64,000 bases of DNA from Siphonodentalium dalli. Lineage: Eukaryota; Mollusca; Scaphopoda; Gadilida; Siphonodentaliidae. Of this stretch, positions 19,700 through 31,505 are shown piece by piece. Location of the stretch: assembly GCA_032622095.1 (NCBI GenBank), contig CP136066.1, positions 188,952,716 through 189,016,715 on the forward strand, read 5' to 3'. The translations under genes were made by a program, and so were the position numbers. The notes beneath the pieces are model-generated. The model was not told where the DNA came from and searched no databases. It saw only the letters and a list, made by a program, of their open reading frames with translations. Within the stretch, counting starts at the first letter, position 1; each line of letters begins with the position of its first letter.

Positions 19700-20960
19700 T
19701 AAATCCTTATCTATAATTAAAAGATAGAGTTACAAATTATTGTTTCTTGTAGTACATCGACATATTTGGATGATTTATTGTCTCCTTAGAAGCACCTAAA
19801 AAAAACTAATTTCCCCTCATATAATACCATATATATATATGTGTGAATTTTGTTTAACAAATTGAGAATATGCATGGTAACTGCAGTACATTTATGGGAG
19901 TTAATTAACATGATAACGTTCTTTTGAATGGGATTTGGTTTGAAAATTTGCAAAAATCACACTTTGAACTTGAACACCAAACATTGTGTGTGCATGGGTT
20001 AACAATTTACTGAGTAAACAGTATGTGTTTACTGTCACCGACCTTATTTATAACAACGTGTGATTGTTTTGAAACTGACCAGTTGTCTCGCTGTGGAAAT
20101 TTAGTGGATTATTTCTGACCCCCCCCCCCCCCCCCCAATCTGATCTACTGCATTTACTCGTAAGGACTCATTACTAACGAGCCTTGCCCCCATATGACGG
20201 AGTATCACCAGATGTCTATATTGGAGGAAACACCCTCGTAAATCAGATAGCTCGTGTGATGGTGGATGTTCCGCCGAATCCGATAGGAAAACTCATGGCC
20301 AAATTTCAAGAAACCTGCAAGAACATACAGGGTATTTATGATATGAGAGGGTGAACTTACTTTTAAGGTGTGTATGATAAAGGCGGAACTGGCCATGTGT
20401 CAGTAGATTGGAGCAGCCAGAATCCCCGAAACGTTGATTAGAGTAACCAGGATCAGCAACACGATATTTAGGTAGCAAAAATATCAACAACAAAAAACCG
20501 TTAGTTTAGGTTGCCAAAATCTCAACAACAACAACAACAACAACAAAGCATTAGTTTAGGTTGCCAAAATCTCCAAAAGTTGGATTTCGATACCATTTTA
20601 CATTTGAACCAAATCACAAATATGTAAAGCTTATCATTTCTCAGGCGGTTTAACGACCCTGTATATATTCTGGTTAATCTGGTTAATCTTTCGTAGATCC
20701 TGGGTATCAAACCATATCAACGTGTTAATATCCTGGGTACCTTAATAACAGAAACATATGAACTTGACCGATTCAGTATATCTAGCAGGTTGCTATGACC
20801 CACTCCACTTTCCGGGGGGGGGGGGGGGTGAATGTCAAGATTTATAGAGTACAGTTTAGTTAGGAAACATTAAACCTCCTATAATCTGAATTGATTGATT
20901 GATTGATTTATTATATCGACGTTATGTTAACAAACATCCGGCCCTAAAAGACAGGATGTC
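19700..20960. other. No gene seen; low-complexity tracts
   Basis: It contains a C-run at about 20119-20136, a (CAA)n tract at about 20523-20547, a short direct repeat (GTTAGTTTAGGTTGCCAAAATC at about 20500 and 20550), and a G-run at about 20814-20827. No ORF of note. Confidence 0.4.
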
Positions 20961-20964
20961 GAGC

Positions 20965-22790
20965 ATCTTTAGAATATTGTATCCATAATCCATGGTGCCT
21001 ACGGGTTGACTGTCAGTCGCACTGCCTGTGGCACATTGGGGGATGTATATTTAGTTAACCATTCGAGTCCTGAATGAATTATCCCAGTTCGGTTCTATTG
21101 TATTCACTGCAGTGCGTGACCCATTCTTCGTGTGCATGCGTGAATACGGATGATCAGCTCGTTGCATAATCAAATACCAGACAGAGCAGGTTGCTTTTGT
21201 TCGGCTGTTTGTTGAACCATATACCTTTATCCAGTCCAGTCTGGATTAACGTACTTGGTTGAACATATTACCTGAATATATATAGATGTATAACCCTAAC
21301 CAAGTATGGAATATGCCCCCGACGCTCAGTTTAGAGAGTGGGCATACTAACCCATACAGGAGCTTCCTGAAATTTTGCAAAAACCCTCCCACAGGGAGCC
21401 TCGCGTATATAAGAGAACACATTGGCCTAACAATATTTATCTTGACCGTGCAAGCCAGTACATTGTCTTATATATGACAGGCTCCCTATGGGATCGAGAC
21501 TAGTTTGTTGAACAACTTTAGAATATTGTATCCAAGGTGCTGATGGGTAGACTGTCACAGTCGCATTGCATGGGGCACATGGGGGCATAGTTAGTTAACC
21601 GTTCGAGTCCTGAATGAATAATCCCAGTTTGGTTCTATATATATATTGTTAGCGCGCGCACCGCGTGTATACTGTTCGGCTATTTCTTGATAGCCGTATT
21701 CCCATGGGCATTTTATTTATAGATAATTGTTTTTTCCGGTTTAAAAGTCGAACTGGGCGACCAGGAGGCCGAGTCCGGTAAAAGATGTAGTTGGGAATTT
21801 CAATTTCGTTTATTGTCCTTTACATTATTATGCCAATAATGTTGATTGTTGGTTTGTGACAAGCTATGTCAATTACCAATAAAAGAAATTAAAAAGATAA
21901 TTTGTAAGTCTTATATTTCAACTTTTATAGATATGTTTCGTTCTGCAGCCCACTGATGGTTGTGGTCGGAGACGGTCGAGTCGGCAGCCGGTTCGTTAAT
22001 TTAATAGGTGCTGGTTGTTATTGTTATTTTAACGGAATTCTGACATGGTCATTCGCGAAACCAATATATCTTATATTCTATAATTACAATCATGGGTATA
22101 TAATATGTGATCTTGAGCGTGTTACCATTTCTGACTATGGTTTTCTTGTATTGACTGCAATGTGTGACCCATTCTTCGTGCGCAGACGTGTATATACGGA
22201 TGATCAGCTCGTTGCATAATCAAATACCAGACAGAGCAGGTTGCTTTTGTTCGACTGTTTGTTGAACATATTACCTGGATATATATATAAGTGCGACGCC
22301 AAGTATATGGACTATGCCCCGACGCTCAGTTTAGAGAGTGGGCATACTAACCCATACAGGAGCTTCCTGAAATTTTGCAAAAACCCTCCCACAGGGAGCC
22401 TCGCGTATATAAGAGAACACATTGGCCTAACAATATTTATCTTGACCGTGCAAGCCAGTACATTCTCTTATATATGGCAGGCTCCCTATGGGATCGAGAC
22501 TAGTTTGTTGAACAACTTTAGAATATTGTATCCAAGATGCTGATGGCTAGACTGCACTGCATGAAGCACATGGGGGGGGGTATAGTTAGTTAACCGTTCG
22601 AGTCCTGAATGAATAATCCCAGTTTGGTTCTATTGTATTCACTGCAGTGCGTGACCCATTCTTCGTGTGCAGACGTGTAAATACGGATGATCAGCTCGTT
22701 ACATAAGCAAATCCCAGATAGAGCAGGTTGCTTTTGTTCGGCTGTTTGTTGAACATATTACCTGAATATCCTATAAATGTACAAGTACGA
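20965..22790. repeat. Threefold tandem segmental duplication containing MITE copies
   Basis: Units begin near 20965, 21515 and 22505. They share AACTTTAGAATATTGTATCC, GTTAACC.TTCGAGTCCTGAA, GACCCATTCTTCGTG, GGATGATCAGCTCGTT and, in the first two, a MITE with AGAGAGTGGGCATACTAACC at about 21310-21500 and 22315-22500. The middle unit carries an extra insertion of about 490 bp at about 21645-22135. No coding function was recognised. Confidence 0.6.
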
Positions 22791-23299
22791 GTTTTTTTTA
22801 ACGCTTAGCACGTGCACTGAGAACATCTCTCACACCCACTGCGAACTGGGTCAAATGAATATCTTGGATTATTGATGGGATGGTGTCTGGGGGAGGGGTC
22901 GTCACTATGTTAAAGATAGATATAAGTGAGTTGTTTCAAGAACTAGTACAATCATTATACATTTAAATATGTTTGGATATATATTCATACAGTTTGGTCA
23001 CACTAGAACGACGCTATCTAGCTACATTGATATACTTTTGAACTAATAATGGAAATTACCCCGAACACTCACGTCTATATGAAATACACGTATTATATGT
23101 ATGCCGGCGCATGCGAACTAATAGCTATCGGCATCGCTCACCCCATGTGAATATAGTTACTAAGGTTTAATGAAAATGCATAATTATACATGAATATTTT
23201 ATATGAAAATAAAATTGGGGGGGGGGGGGGGCATGTTGATATATTGTGTTTCTGTTACCATATATATTTGGTTTGAGAATAAATTATTTGAATTTGAAC

Positions 23300-23600
23300 A
23301 AGTGCGACGCAAAGCATGGAATATGCCCCCGACGCTCGGTTTAAAGAGTGGGCACACTAACCCTTCCATGACAGGAGGTTCCTGAAATTTAGCAAAAACC
23401 CCTTCCATTGGGAGCCTCGTATATATAAGGTAACACGTTGCTCTAACAATATTTACATTGGCCGTGTAAGCCAGTGCATTCTCTTATATATGCAAGCCTC
23501 CCTATGGGATCGAGACTCGCATATACAAGAGAATGCACTGACACATTCTCTTTAATAATACATATGCACCAGCGTGGATCCAGCCATGAAAGGGTTAAAT
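23300..23600. mobile_element. Diverged hairpin MITE related to those at 21.3 and 22.3 kb
   Basis: It shares GGAATATGCCCCCGACGCTC, GGGCA.ACTAACCC and the CATTCTCTTATATATGC hairpin core. A G-run lies upstream at 23217-23231. Confidence 0.5.
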
Positions 23601-24049
23601 ATTTGTATGGACGGAAATGTTATTTTCTAAATCCAAGAACATCTACCACTCTGTATAGTATGTGGGTAATAATAAAACTATCCTGCCCATGTTAACACCA
23701 TGTCAAAGGACAACGAAATCCGAAAATCAACACCCGAGTTACAGACTGAATTGTTTGTTCAAACAAGGGCCGTAACTCTGGTAATAATTAATGGACGAAA
23801 TTCGTAGTATTTGGGTATCCTTTCCCCAATCTGTGCTATTGCCACTGTCTGATTTTACGCATGCTGCTGTGGGAAGAAATTATTTGTGTTAAAGATGGTC
23901 GATCTCATCCCAGAAAGTTTTATATAAACACCTGAATAGAAAGTAAGTCATATAATACCCTATTTCCTGTGTTATTCATCCGATCGTATTGAAAGTTTCC
24001 AAAAAATCATCGGAATCGGTGTGTTGATGAATAGACTGTGTGATCAGTG

Positions 24050-24760
24050 TATGTTAAGAGTCACTGGGCCTTATATCCAGGGATGTGGCTAGAGGGGGGT
24101 GTGGGGGTGTCTCACCCCCAACTTTGGTCAAAATTTTCAACAGTTGGAAATTTCATACCTGCCAAAACATTAGTTGGAATGGTCATCAGTTGGAAATTTT
24201 CCAACCTTAGTGACAGGTTGGAAATTTCCAACACTTGGAAAGCTTGTGTCCTGGTCCTCCCCCGTGGCTAGTCAAAACTGCTACTAAATTTAAGAAAACA
24301 ATATTGTCATACATTTGGTCAACATTGTCATTGGAATTGTCATCATTTGGAAATTTTCCAACCTAAGTGGGGCCCCCAACCTAATTTTCCAACCTAAGTG
24401 GGTGTCAGGTTTGAAATTTCCAACTCTAAGAAGACTTGAGGCTAGTCTAGATGCTAGGATTTTGCGACTTTCTTGTTCAGATTTCTAAATTTTCGAACAC
24501 CGGCCCGAACCATGGTCCGCCCGGTGTGTCACTGTCCCTCCCCCGTGACCAATACAAAACTGCTAATTAGTTTAACAAAACAATAGTTTAGTACATTCGG
24601 TCAAACTTGTGGACTGAAATGGTCATCAGTTGGAGAATTTTCCAACCTAAGAGGGAGTATGAGGTTTGAAATTTCCAACACTATGGAAGCTTCAGTTGAG
24701 GCCAGTCTAGATGCTAGGATTTGCGATTTTCTTGTATAGTTTTCCAAATTTTCTCACACC
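24050..24760. repeat. Degenerate tandem array rich in TTGGAAATTTCCAAC
   Basis: The short palindrome TTGGAAATTTCCAAC or a variant recurs about every 40-250 bp, with larger repeats (GAGGCCAGTCTAGATGCTAGGATT-like text near 24430 and 24705). The same motif occurs at 12.0-12.2, 13.7-14.4 and 8.7 kb. Confidence 0.5.
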
Positions 24761-25072
24761 GGGCTGAACAAACATGGACGGACACAATGTCCTGGTCTCT
24801 TATCCGTAGTCGTGTGCATTTGTCTGGAGTAGGCTACTAGATGTTAGGATTTATACAATTCTCAGGTTAAAGTATCTGAATTTTCTTATACCGGGCATAT
24901 AGAACAACATAGTTTATGAATACATAGGATATTAGGCCTGAGGACATATTTATTGGATACAAACACCTACGTAACCCATGTCGTTCGTAGAATGTTTTTT
25001 TTTTAATTGTTCATCGCATGTGACAAGAAAACTCGTTTCAAGACACTGCCTATAATGTAAAGACTGTTCAAA

Positions 25073-25550
25073 TTTAAAGGTACTCAACCCGTAAAGAGGG
25101 TCCCCATCTCAACAGATTCCAACAACAACAATCCGATCAGAGGGTCCTATATTACTATTCCTTTGGCTTTGGGGGTAAAAAATATTTGATTCGAGTCGAG
25201 GAACCCATCAAACAAAGCTCAGAGTTATTAGATATTGATTTTTCAAATTTGTTATGTTCTCGAGATTAGTACTAATAACTGCCGTAATCTGCTCTGGATG
25301 TGTACTCAAAATATATTCAAACAGACAAGGATGAATAACTCTAAAATCAAGTGGTAATTTTAACGCAATTTTTACTGAGTTCTGGGCCAGATAGTATTCC
25401 CGATAATGAAAAATAATAGATTTCTAAAATCGATATCTAACAAATCTGAGCTTTGATGGGTGACTTCCTCGACTCGAATCAAATATTTTTGACCCCCGAA
25501 GCCATTGAAATAGTAATTGAGAGGAGTTTTATCGGGTTGAGTACCTTTAA
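25073..25550. mobile_element. GGTACTCAATCCGATC-type MITE, copy 2
   Basis: The left end is TTAAAGGTACTCAACCCG and the right end CGGGTTGAGTACCTTTAA. It shares interior text with copies at 14741, 27032 and 63690. Ends coincide with TTTAA, so the duplication could be TA, TTAA or TTTAA. Confidence 0.7.
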
Positions 25551-25554
25551 GCGG

Positions 25555-26150
25555 TCTTTCGCACAACCAGATTCTTGCAATGTGCCTTGAGTTTTCTTGT
25601 CTCATTCGATGAGAAACGCATCCTTCGAGTGACTTGCTTTACGGTTTGTTAGCCTTCAACAAATCTATGGCGATAACACTTTCTTGGTCTGCCATATGGG
25701 GCAGGGGTCCCTTCGAGTGAATGTAGTGGGTCAGATATGGAGTGGTTCATAAGCATGCCCCTAACTTCCCATAGAGTACCAACTGGTCACGTCCATGCAG
25801 TATTAATGTCGGTGACACTTAACAAACACTGACTCCCAGTTTACTCATCAACACACGATTCCGTTGAGAGTCAAAGTTAAAAGTGTGATTTTTGAAAATG
25901 GCAAATTTTCCAATCAAGCAACAATCAGAAGAAGGTTAGAAAACTAACGGGTTATTAACTACCGCAATGTACTGCATTTACCATCTTCTAAATTCGTTCA
26001 AAATGTCAGCACGATCGGATGAATAACAGAGGAGATATATATGGTATTATATGAGGGTGCGACTTACTTTTTTTTAGGTGTTAGATTCCAGTAAAAAAAT
26101 AGATATGAACAGAGGAAACATATCCGGAAAAAAAGTTTTATAAATTAATA
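25555..26150. other. No recognisable feature
   Basis: AT-rich; a short shared block with 23.9-24.0 kb (CGATC..ATGAATA) hints at an old repeat. No supported ORF. Confidence 0.3.
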
Positions 26151-26489
26151 TATTAATTGTATTTAGAATTTCTTATGACATCCATGCATGTGACAGTTTT
26201 AGGTGCTATTTTTAGAACAAAAAACAGCGCGAAAACCTTCGGAGCGTACCAAGAAGGATAACTGATTCGCCCAGGCGGGAGTCGGAAAAAAATTTGCAGG
26301 CACATATGCTGATTTTTTACTTTCGACCCTTGTTGGGACACACCCACCCCCGCGTCCAATTTTTTTTCCGTTTTCGGCAATTTTTCCCCCGACCATTTTT
26401 TGACACCCACCCCCCCCCCTTTTAACACTAAAACAGAGCTTGCAGGGGGAAATTCACTGTAAACAGCTGTATATGAATTTCTGTGCATA

Positions 26490-26700
26490 CTATTAGTCAT
26501 GGATGTTAACATTGACATGTAAATAGGAACAAGTCATTTTGGGGTCATTCGGTAAAAAAAACATGGCTGCCAGCAGCCATCTTGGATTTCAAAAATTCAA
26601 TCCATTAGCATGGGCTACAGGCTATACTGTTTGTCTGATAATCATGAAATTTGTCATTTATGTTAATATTGACATATAGATGTGTTTTAAGCCAAACTCA
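26490..26700 (-). repeat. Inverted fragment of the ~160-bp 'AAATCCAAGATGGC' pearl-like monomer
   Basis: The reverse complement of GACATGTAAATAGGAACAAG...CATGGCTGCCAGCAGCCATC matches the monomers at 36816-38420. About one and a half monomers are visible. Confidence 0.65.
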
Positions 26701-26719
26701 TTGCAAAAACAGTCAAAAA

Positions 26720-27030
26720 GACTTGCAGGAAATATATTTTTGAGTTGCGGAAAAAATTGTTTGTTGGTACTATCGACCACACACACACCCCGGCTTACGT
26801 TCCCGGAATAGTTTTTTTTCCACCCCCCTGATTCGCTAAGAGATTTACCGCAAATTACGATGGAAATAAACCATTTTATTATGCCTTTATGATCTTTATA
26901 GACAAATTATACCCCATCTTCAGTTCTATCTGTATTTTATTCACAAAATATAGCTATTTGTAGTCTTGAAATCGGGATTTATAAAAATTATGTTGTTGTT
27001 GTAATTGTGGCCCGGACGAGACAGACCATC
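26720..27030. other. No recognisable feature
   Basis: Intergenic sequence with C-rich patches at about 26780 and 26820; nothing supported. Confidence 0.3.
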
Positions 27031-27031
27031 T

Positions 27032-27492
27032 TTAAAGGAACTCAATCCGATCAGATGCTCCTAAATTTCTATTTCTTTGGCTTCGGGGGTAAAAAATATG
27101 TGATTCGAGTCGAGGAACCCAGCCATCAAATCTCAGAATGATCAGATATCGATTTTTGAAGTTTGTTATTTCTCGAGATGTGTAATATGTGGCCCAGAAA
27201 CACTTGGTCAAACGGAGGGTCTCGGACAAAATTGCGGATAAAGATGGATAACTCTAAAATCAAGTGGTAATACGGTCAAATTTCGTTAACTTTAGTAATA
27301 ATACGGCCATATTTTGTTGAACAAAATGTTGATAAATAACAAGTTTTTGGGAAATTTTATACCATAGTTGACAGTGGTTAGCATTATTTTGTTGCAATTA
27401 ATCGATTCTGATCAATAAAGCGTATTTTGAAGAAATGTTGTTGTTGTATCTGGATGTTATGGGGATCGTCTGATCGGATTGAGTACCTTTAA
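27032..27492. mobile_element. GGTACTCAATCCGATC-type MITE, copy 3 (both ends intact)
   Basis: It starts TTTAAAGGAACTCAATCCGA and ends TCTGATCGGATTGAGTACCT then TTAA. Terminal inverted repeats exceed 20 bp. It is non-coding. Confidence 0.75.
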
Positions 27493-27494
27493 TG

Positions 27495-28200
27495 GAAGTA
27501 GCATACGACAGCTGCTGTCAGTGTCGCTATTCACTGGGCAAGCGGACTAACTACTATAATATAGATCCTTAAACTACCGAACCGTCGGACCATCGAATCC
27601 ACGGAATGCATGGCGAACCCTCGGACTAACGGACGCTTGGACTATATTCATTGCGCACTGTATTCGATCAATGCATACACAAAATTTAAAGACGATTTAA
27701 TAATGGCTGTGATTTTTACCAACTTGCAGAATGGGGTAGATGTCAAGATTTTTCGAGCTCCATTGCTAATATTACAGATGTATTAGCAGATTTTGGTATG
27801 ACAACAACCGTAACATGAACTACGGTTGTTGCAACCATGCATTATACAACATTTCTGCCAGTATACCTTTGGTTATATAGACAGATTAGTTCCGCAAATA
27901 TGAACCCAGACCCCACGATTAGTGAACCACTGACCGCTAAAAGCACAGCATACTCTAAATGCCTATCCATTTGGAATATATAGATATCATACCCAACAAA
28001 GGAAACCAATACCCCATAAAAGCCTCATTGTTAAATCGGCTCGAGAACCCAGGTATTAACTACAAATCGGTGCTAAATGATAGTGGTTTAAGCTTTCGTT
28101 ATGGCTCATCAACACAGTAACGAAATCATGTTCTTATTATAGGAGCATGCGATGTCATATGACATATGATCGGATTATACATAGGTAGTCACACATTGGT
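27495..28200. other. Intergenic; short degenerate repeats
   Basis: 27570-27645 repeats a (C)GGA(C/T)...CCG(A/T)-type short text (GTCGGACCATCG, CCTCGGACTAACGGACG). A small hairpin with stem CAACAACCGTA lies at about 27798-27829. No gene. Confidence 0.35.
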
Positions 28201-28266
28201 TAGTGAATCGAACATGGGTACCGTTATGTAACGAAAAGGGATTTATATATCAGGTCGATATATCCG

Positions 28267-29070
28267 TTGTGTTGGGTGTTAGGCGGGGTTCTGTTGTCAG
28301 TTCAAATATCATTAGCTCTGGCTATGGTCGGCACTTTTATGGAATCTCTCAAACGAATCATGTCACCGAGAAAGCTTCAGGAATTCCCGATCTTGTTCAA
28401 ACAATCTGCTCGATCTGTTTATCAAATCGGAAGTGTCTTCTTGCAAGATGACAGAGTATATCTGTCAGACGTCAGAAAGCAGATATGTCACTCGGAAATA
28501 GTTCCGTCCAAGAAATTCATATTCGAATCGTGCTTCGGATCTCCGATCAAGTCCATGCAGGAACCGGACATTGCAGTGTTTCACATTGCTAAAACAAATG
28601 GCCGATCCATTGTTATCAGACCGGGGATATCATTCGACGAACTGACAAAAGAAGAAAAGGAAAACGACGGCCAACGCTCACGTAGCTACACATTTAACAA
28701 AAGTTCTTCTGACCACAGAAAACATGACGATGTCATCAGTGAGGAGTTTGGTGTTATGCGCATATCTAAGACGGAGAGCGGCCTGAAACCTAACGACGCA
28801 TGGGAGTCAAAGAAAAGGGAACGGGACGCGAAATGGGACGGACGGTGCGTTATTTTTGGCATTCTATACAAGATTCTGTGGCTACCTATATGGATTTGGT
28901 CAGTTGTTATGGGTGTTTTCTGGTCCGTTGGTACACGTGTTGCCAATTTTGCGCTGCAGCAAGTGTATAATGTGTGGGACATTCTCAGTGAGTACATGCC
29001 ATGTGTTCCATCAAGAAGCTCAGCACATTACTGTTTCAGCAAAATGTTTTGGGCCATTCGTCAAAATTGA
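28267..29070 (+). CDS. Intronless 267-residue protein, paralogue B of the unrecognised family
   Basis: Residues 39-118 align with residues 4-84 of the frame at 17773 (EFPILFKQS, QIGSVFLQ, YLSDVRKQI, FIFES, GSPI..QE.D, RSIVIR), by hand about 36 identities in 80. A polar Lys/Glu/Asp linker (about 120-192) follows, then a strongly hydrophobic, Trp-rich segment at 194-230 (ILWLPIWIWSVVMGVFW), which would be a membrane anchor or re-entrant helix. The start is uncertain: the first ATG gives a signal-peptide-like MCWVLGGVLLSVQISLALA, whereas ATGs at 28324, 28339 and 28360 give N-termini closer to paralogue A. The frame lacks introns and stop codons, which argues it is under constraint. Function unknown. 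Confidence 0.6.
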   Translation: MCWVLGGVLLSVQISLALAMVGTFMESLKRIMSPRKLQEFPILFKQSARSVYQIGSVFLQDDRVYLSDVRKQICHSEIVPSKKFIFESCFGSPIKSMQEPDIAVFHIAKTNGRSIVIRPGISFDELTKEEKENDGQRSRSYTFNKSSSDHRKHDDVISEEFGVMRISKTESGLKPNDAWESKKRERDAKWDGRCVIFGILYKILWLPIWIWSVVMGVFWSVGTRVANFALQQVYNVWDILSEYMPCVPSRSSAHYCFSKMFWAIRQN

Positions 29071-29232
29071 TTAATTTTCTTAATGTGCAATTAATGTATT
29101 AAACATTGTGAACTATATATATTTGATAAATGTATTCCAGTATCCACATCATTCAGTTGGTCAAACGTGATTGGGTGCGCAGAGTGTTTTACACATCAAA
29201 GTTTGAAGATATGAATATTAGAGAGTTCATGA

Positions 29233-29241
29233 GTCATCAAA
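29233..29241. repeat. Left 9-bp target-site duplication of the MULE
   Basis: GTCATCAAA, repeated exactly at 31094-31102 on the other side of the element. Confidence 0.75.
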
Positions 29242-29439
29242 GGGTCACCCTATTTACCGAGAACAAGGTTTAAAATGCCTTATATACATTAAATATAGTG
29301 TTTTATTTGAAATATCTACAGTACTAGTAGACATCAATATTTTCATTAAAATGTTTACTTTTATGCATTTAACCGACATATTGTTAACAAATTGTAAGCG
29401 CCACCGAGCGACGATCTCGTTTAACACACAGCGTATCGG

Positions 29440-29530
29440 CTTAATTAATTAAGCTTGTTCTCGGTTTGTAGTGTCTTCTCGGTTTGATAATTAAGCTTGT
29501 TCTCGGTTTGTAGTGTCTTCTCGGTTTGAC
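29440..29530. repeat. Tandem duplication inside the MULE left arm
   Basis: A ~41-bp unit beginning TAATTAAGCTTGTTCTCGGT is present twice. TTCTCGGT echoes the terminal repeat core. Confidence 0.75.
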
Positions 29531-29704
29531 ACGAATTTAAACTTCCATCAGCTTTTATCCGGGCTTTGGACCGGCAGACAACGTGCCCCTATGTTTTATT
29601 TAAAGTGCTTGTGCTGTTTCACTTATTACAGCACTCGAGCTCCACCATTTGAGACTCGGCACATTTACCCCATCTAAGGGGAGTCTGTGACATTGCCCTT
29701 TGCG

Positions 29705-30060
29705 ACTTTTTTAGACGTACACGTCACGATCACGCGCTATTCTCGTGATAACCCTGGCCGACTTATTGCGGAATCTGTTCTTTGCCCTATAACATAGACG
29801 TACACGTCACGAGCTATTCTCGTGATAACTTTCGCCGAATTGTTTGTCCGGGACCTAGACATACGCGCGTCGTTTATGCGCTATTATGGTGATAACCTTC
29901 GCCGAATTGTTATATATAACTTAGACATAACCACCGTGATCACGCGCTATTGTCGTGATAACCTTCGCCGACTTGTTGCGGAATATTTTGTTTGTCCTTG
30001 ACCTAGACATACCCGCCACGATAACGCGCTATTCTGGTGATAACCTTCACCGACATACAC
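29705..30060. repeat. Diverged ~75-bp tandem repeats inside the MULE
   Basis: Five copies of a unit containing AGACGTACACGTCACGATCA, CGCGCTATTCTCGTGATAAC and TTCGCCGA(C/A)TTGTT. Possibly subterminal transposase-binding repeats (inference). Confidence 0.65.
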
Positions 30061-30145
30061 CCACGCGTTGTGACCTATAACCCCTGATGGCACAGGAACA
30101 GGAGCTGAGCAAAGTCAAGTCAAACCGTCTACTCAAATACTCTTC

Positions 30146-30830
30146 CTATACTACTGCTAACTGAAAGTCACCAGTTGAGTGCAGCGCACTTCTAATATCC
30201 CTGAGTTGATCATTTACAATTTCATAAAGTCTGTCTGTTAAGTCTGGGAGTTTTAATATTTTCCAATCGGTTGATAATTTAATAATATTATTCATTGATT
30301 CACAATTGTTATTAGTCCAAAATTTAGGAATGTTTTTAGTTTGCTTTCGAGCGTCAAATATTTTAGTTCGTAATCTCGGCATCGTATGTCTGCCATTGTC
30401 AATTGTCGTCAGAATCCAGTCTTTGTATTGAAAACCTTATTGATTACTTTTTGTACAGTCTCGTCATTGTCGGTCTTTTTTATATTATGGAGAAGATTGT
30501 CCTTAAGATGGCGTGTGCATAGTGTATGCGTGCTGTTTGGAAAACAAGATGTTATGGCATTCACAAGTTACAATTCATCACCAGTTCCAAATGTTACTTT
30601 ATCTTGTGAAATGCCTGCTAATTTACTTGATAAATAAGATAAAAACCGATGGTAAGATTAAAAAGTACCATCCCAATGCAACAATAAAGGTCCTAAAAGT
30701 ATTGGTGGATCTGAAGTTGATTTCCTTATAATATTAGGGTTTTTAAAAATAATAGTTGTTACATAGCAAGATGCAAGATTAAATGTTCCGTCGATACCAA
30801 TTAACAAACAGTAACACATATTAGTGTACA
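30146..30830 (-). pseudogene. MULE-type transposase remnant
   Basis: On the minus strand the order is: IGIDGTFNLASCYVTTI (first catalytic Asp block), GPLLLHWDGTF, then SYHRFLSYL, a GTGDE-type second block followed by LVNAI..CFP, then LCTRHLKDNL, and finally FWTNNNCESMNN and ALHSTGDFQL. This order and the motifs fit the DDE region of Mutator-like transposases as I know them from invertebrate genomes. In-frame stops (for example after DGTF and after GDEL) and a frameshift near 30383 show that it is dead. The N-terminal part is missing. Confidence 0.7.
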
Positions 30831-31093
30831 CAACTCAATTAATTATAATCACCAAACGGACCCAGGTCCCGTTAATTAACACTTAGGCACGACTCATGCC
30901 TTTGTGTTACCACCAGTCGAGAACATGGCGGCGACGTTTCAAGTTCTCGGTTTACGGAAAATAACTACATATATGTCATTTAAATGGTCAAATATGGTAC
31001 AATATCTACTTAAGAGTGATATATACACTATACTTGGACATTATTATGACTTATTTATTAATTTTGGACTCGTTCTCGGTAAATAGGAGGTCC

Positions 31094-31102
31094 GTCATCA
31101 AA
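31094..31102. repeat. Right 9-bp target-site duplication of the MULE
   Basis: GTCATCAAA, identical to 29233-29241. Confidence 0.75.
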
Positions 31103-31107
31103 CTATG

Positions 31108-31505
31108 GACATTTGCAGAATGAGGTCCCCAGAGGGTGACTTTAGTGACGCTACCAAGCACAGCCAGCTAGCATAATTATATTCATCCTCTGGGACCACA
31201 TTCTGTTTAGACCTCATATTCTCTGGAAAATATCTTTATTATCCAATTAACAAGTTTTTTTAGTTTATTTTTTACTCTAGTTTCTCTCTATGCCAAAATT
31301 GGCAGACGACAAAATGCATGATCGAGGTGCCCAAAGGGTGCACATCACCATCTGGGAATTTAAATCTGTGTCTATGTCTCCCATAGCAGATGAGGCCATG
31401 CAGAATGAGTCCCCAGAGGATGAATTTGGTGATGCTAGCCCGCTGTGCGTGGTATCAACACTAAATTTGCCCTCTGGGGACCTTATTCCGCAAATGACCA
31501 GCACC
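31108..31505. mobile_element. Composite GAGGTCCCC-type MITE
   Basis: Left palindrome at about 31110-31215 and right palindrome at about 31395-31500, with spacer text including TGTCTCCCATAG shared with the 60-62 kb copies. It directly abuts the MULE's right target duplication. Confidence 0.65.

Larger units (their letters stand above)
29242..31093 (-). mobile_element. Mutator-like (MULE) DNA transposon, decayed, with 9-bp target duplication
   Basis: The terminal inverted repeats centre on CCTATTTACCGAGAAC (29249-29264; inverse at 31072-31087), with outer ends GGG.../...TCC. The flanks GTCATCAAA are identical over 9 bp, the length typical of Mutator insertions. The minus strand inside carries remnants of a MULE-type transposase. 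A subterminal block of GTTCTCGGTTT repeats lies at 29456-29529 and diverged ~75-bp tandem repeats at about 29710-30060. Autonomy is lost through stops and frameshifts. Confidence 0.8.

Noticed and set aside
26153-26518. 121-residue minus-strand ORF
   Set aside because: Built from C/G homopolymer tracts and a pearl-like monomer fragment; no recognisable domain.
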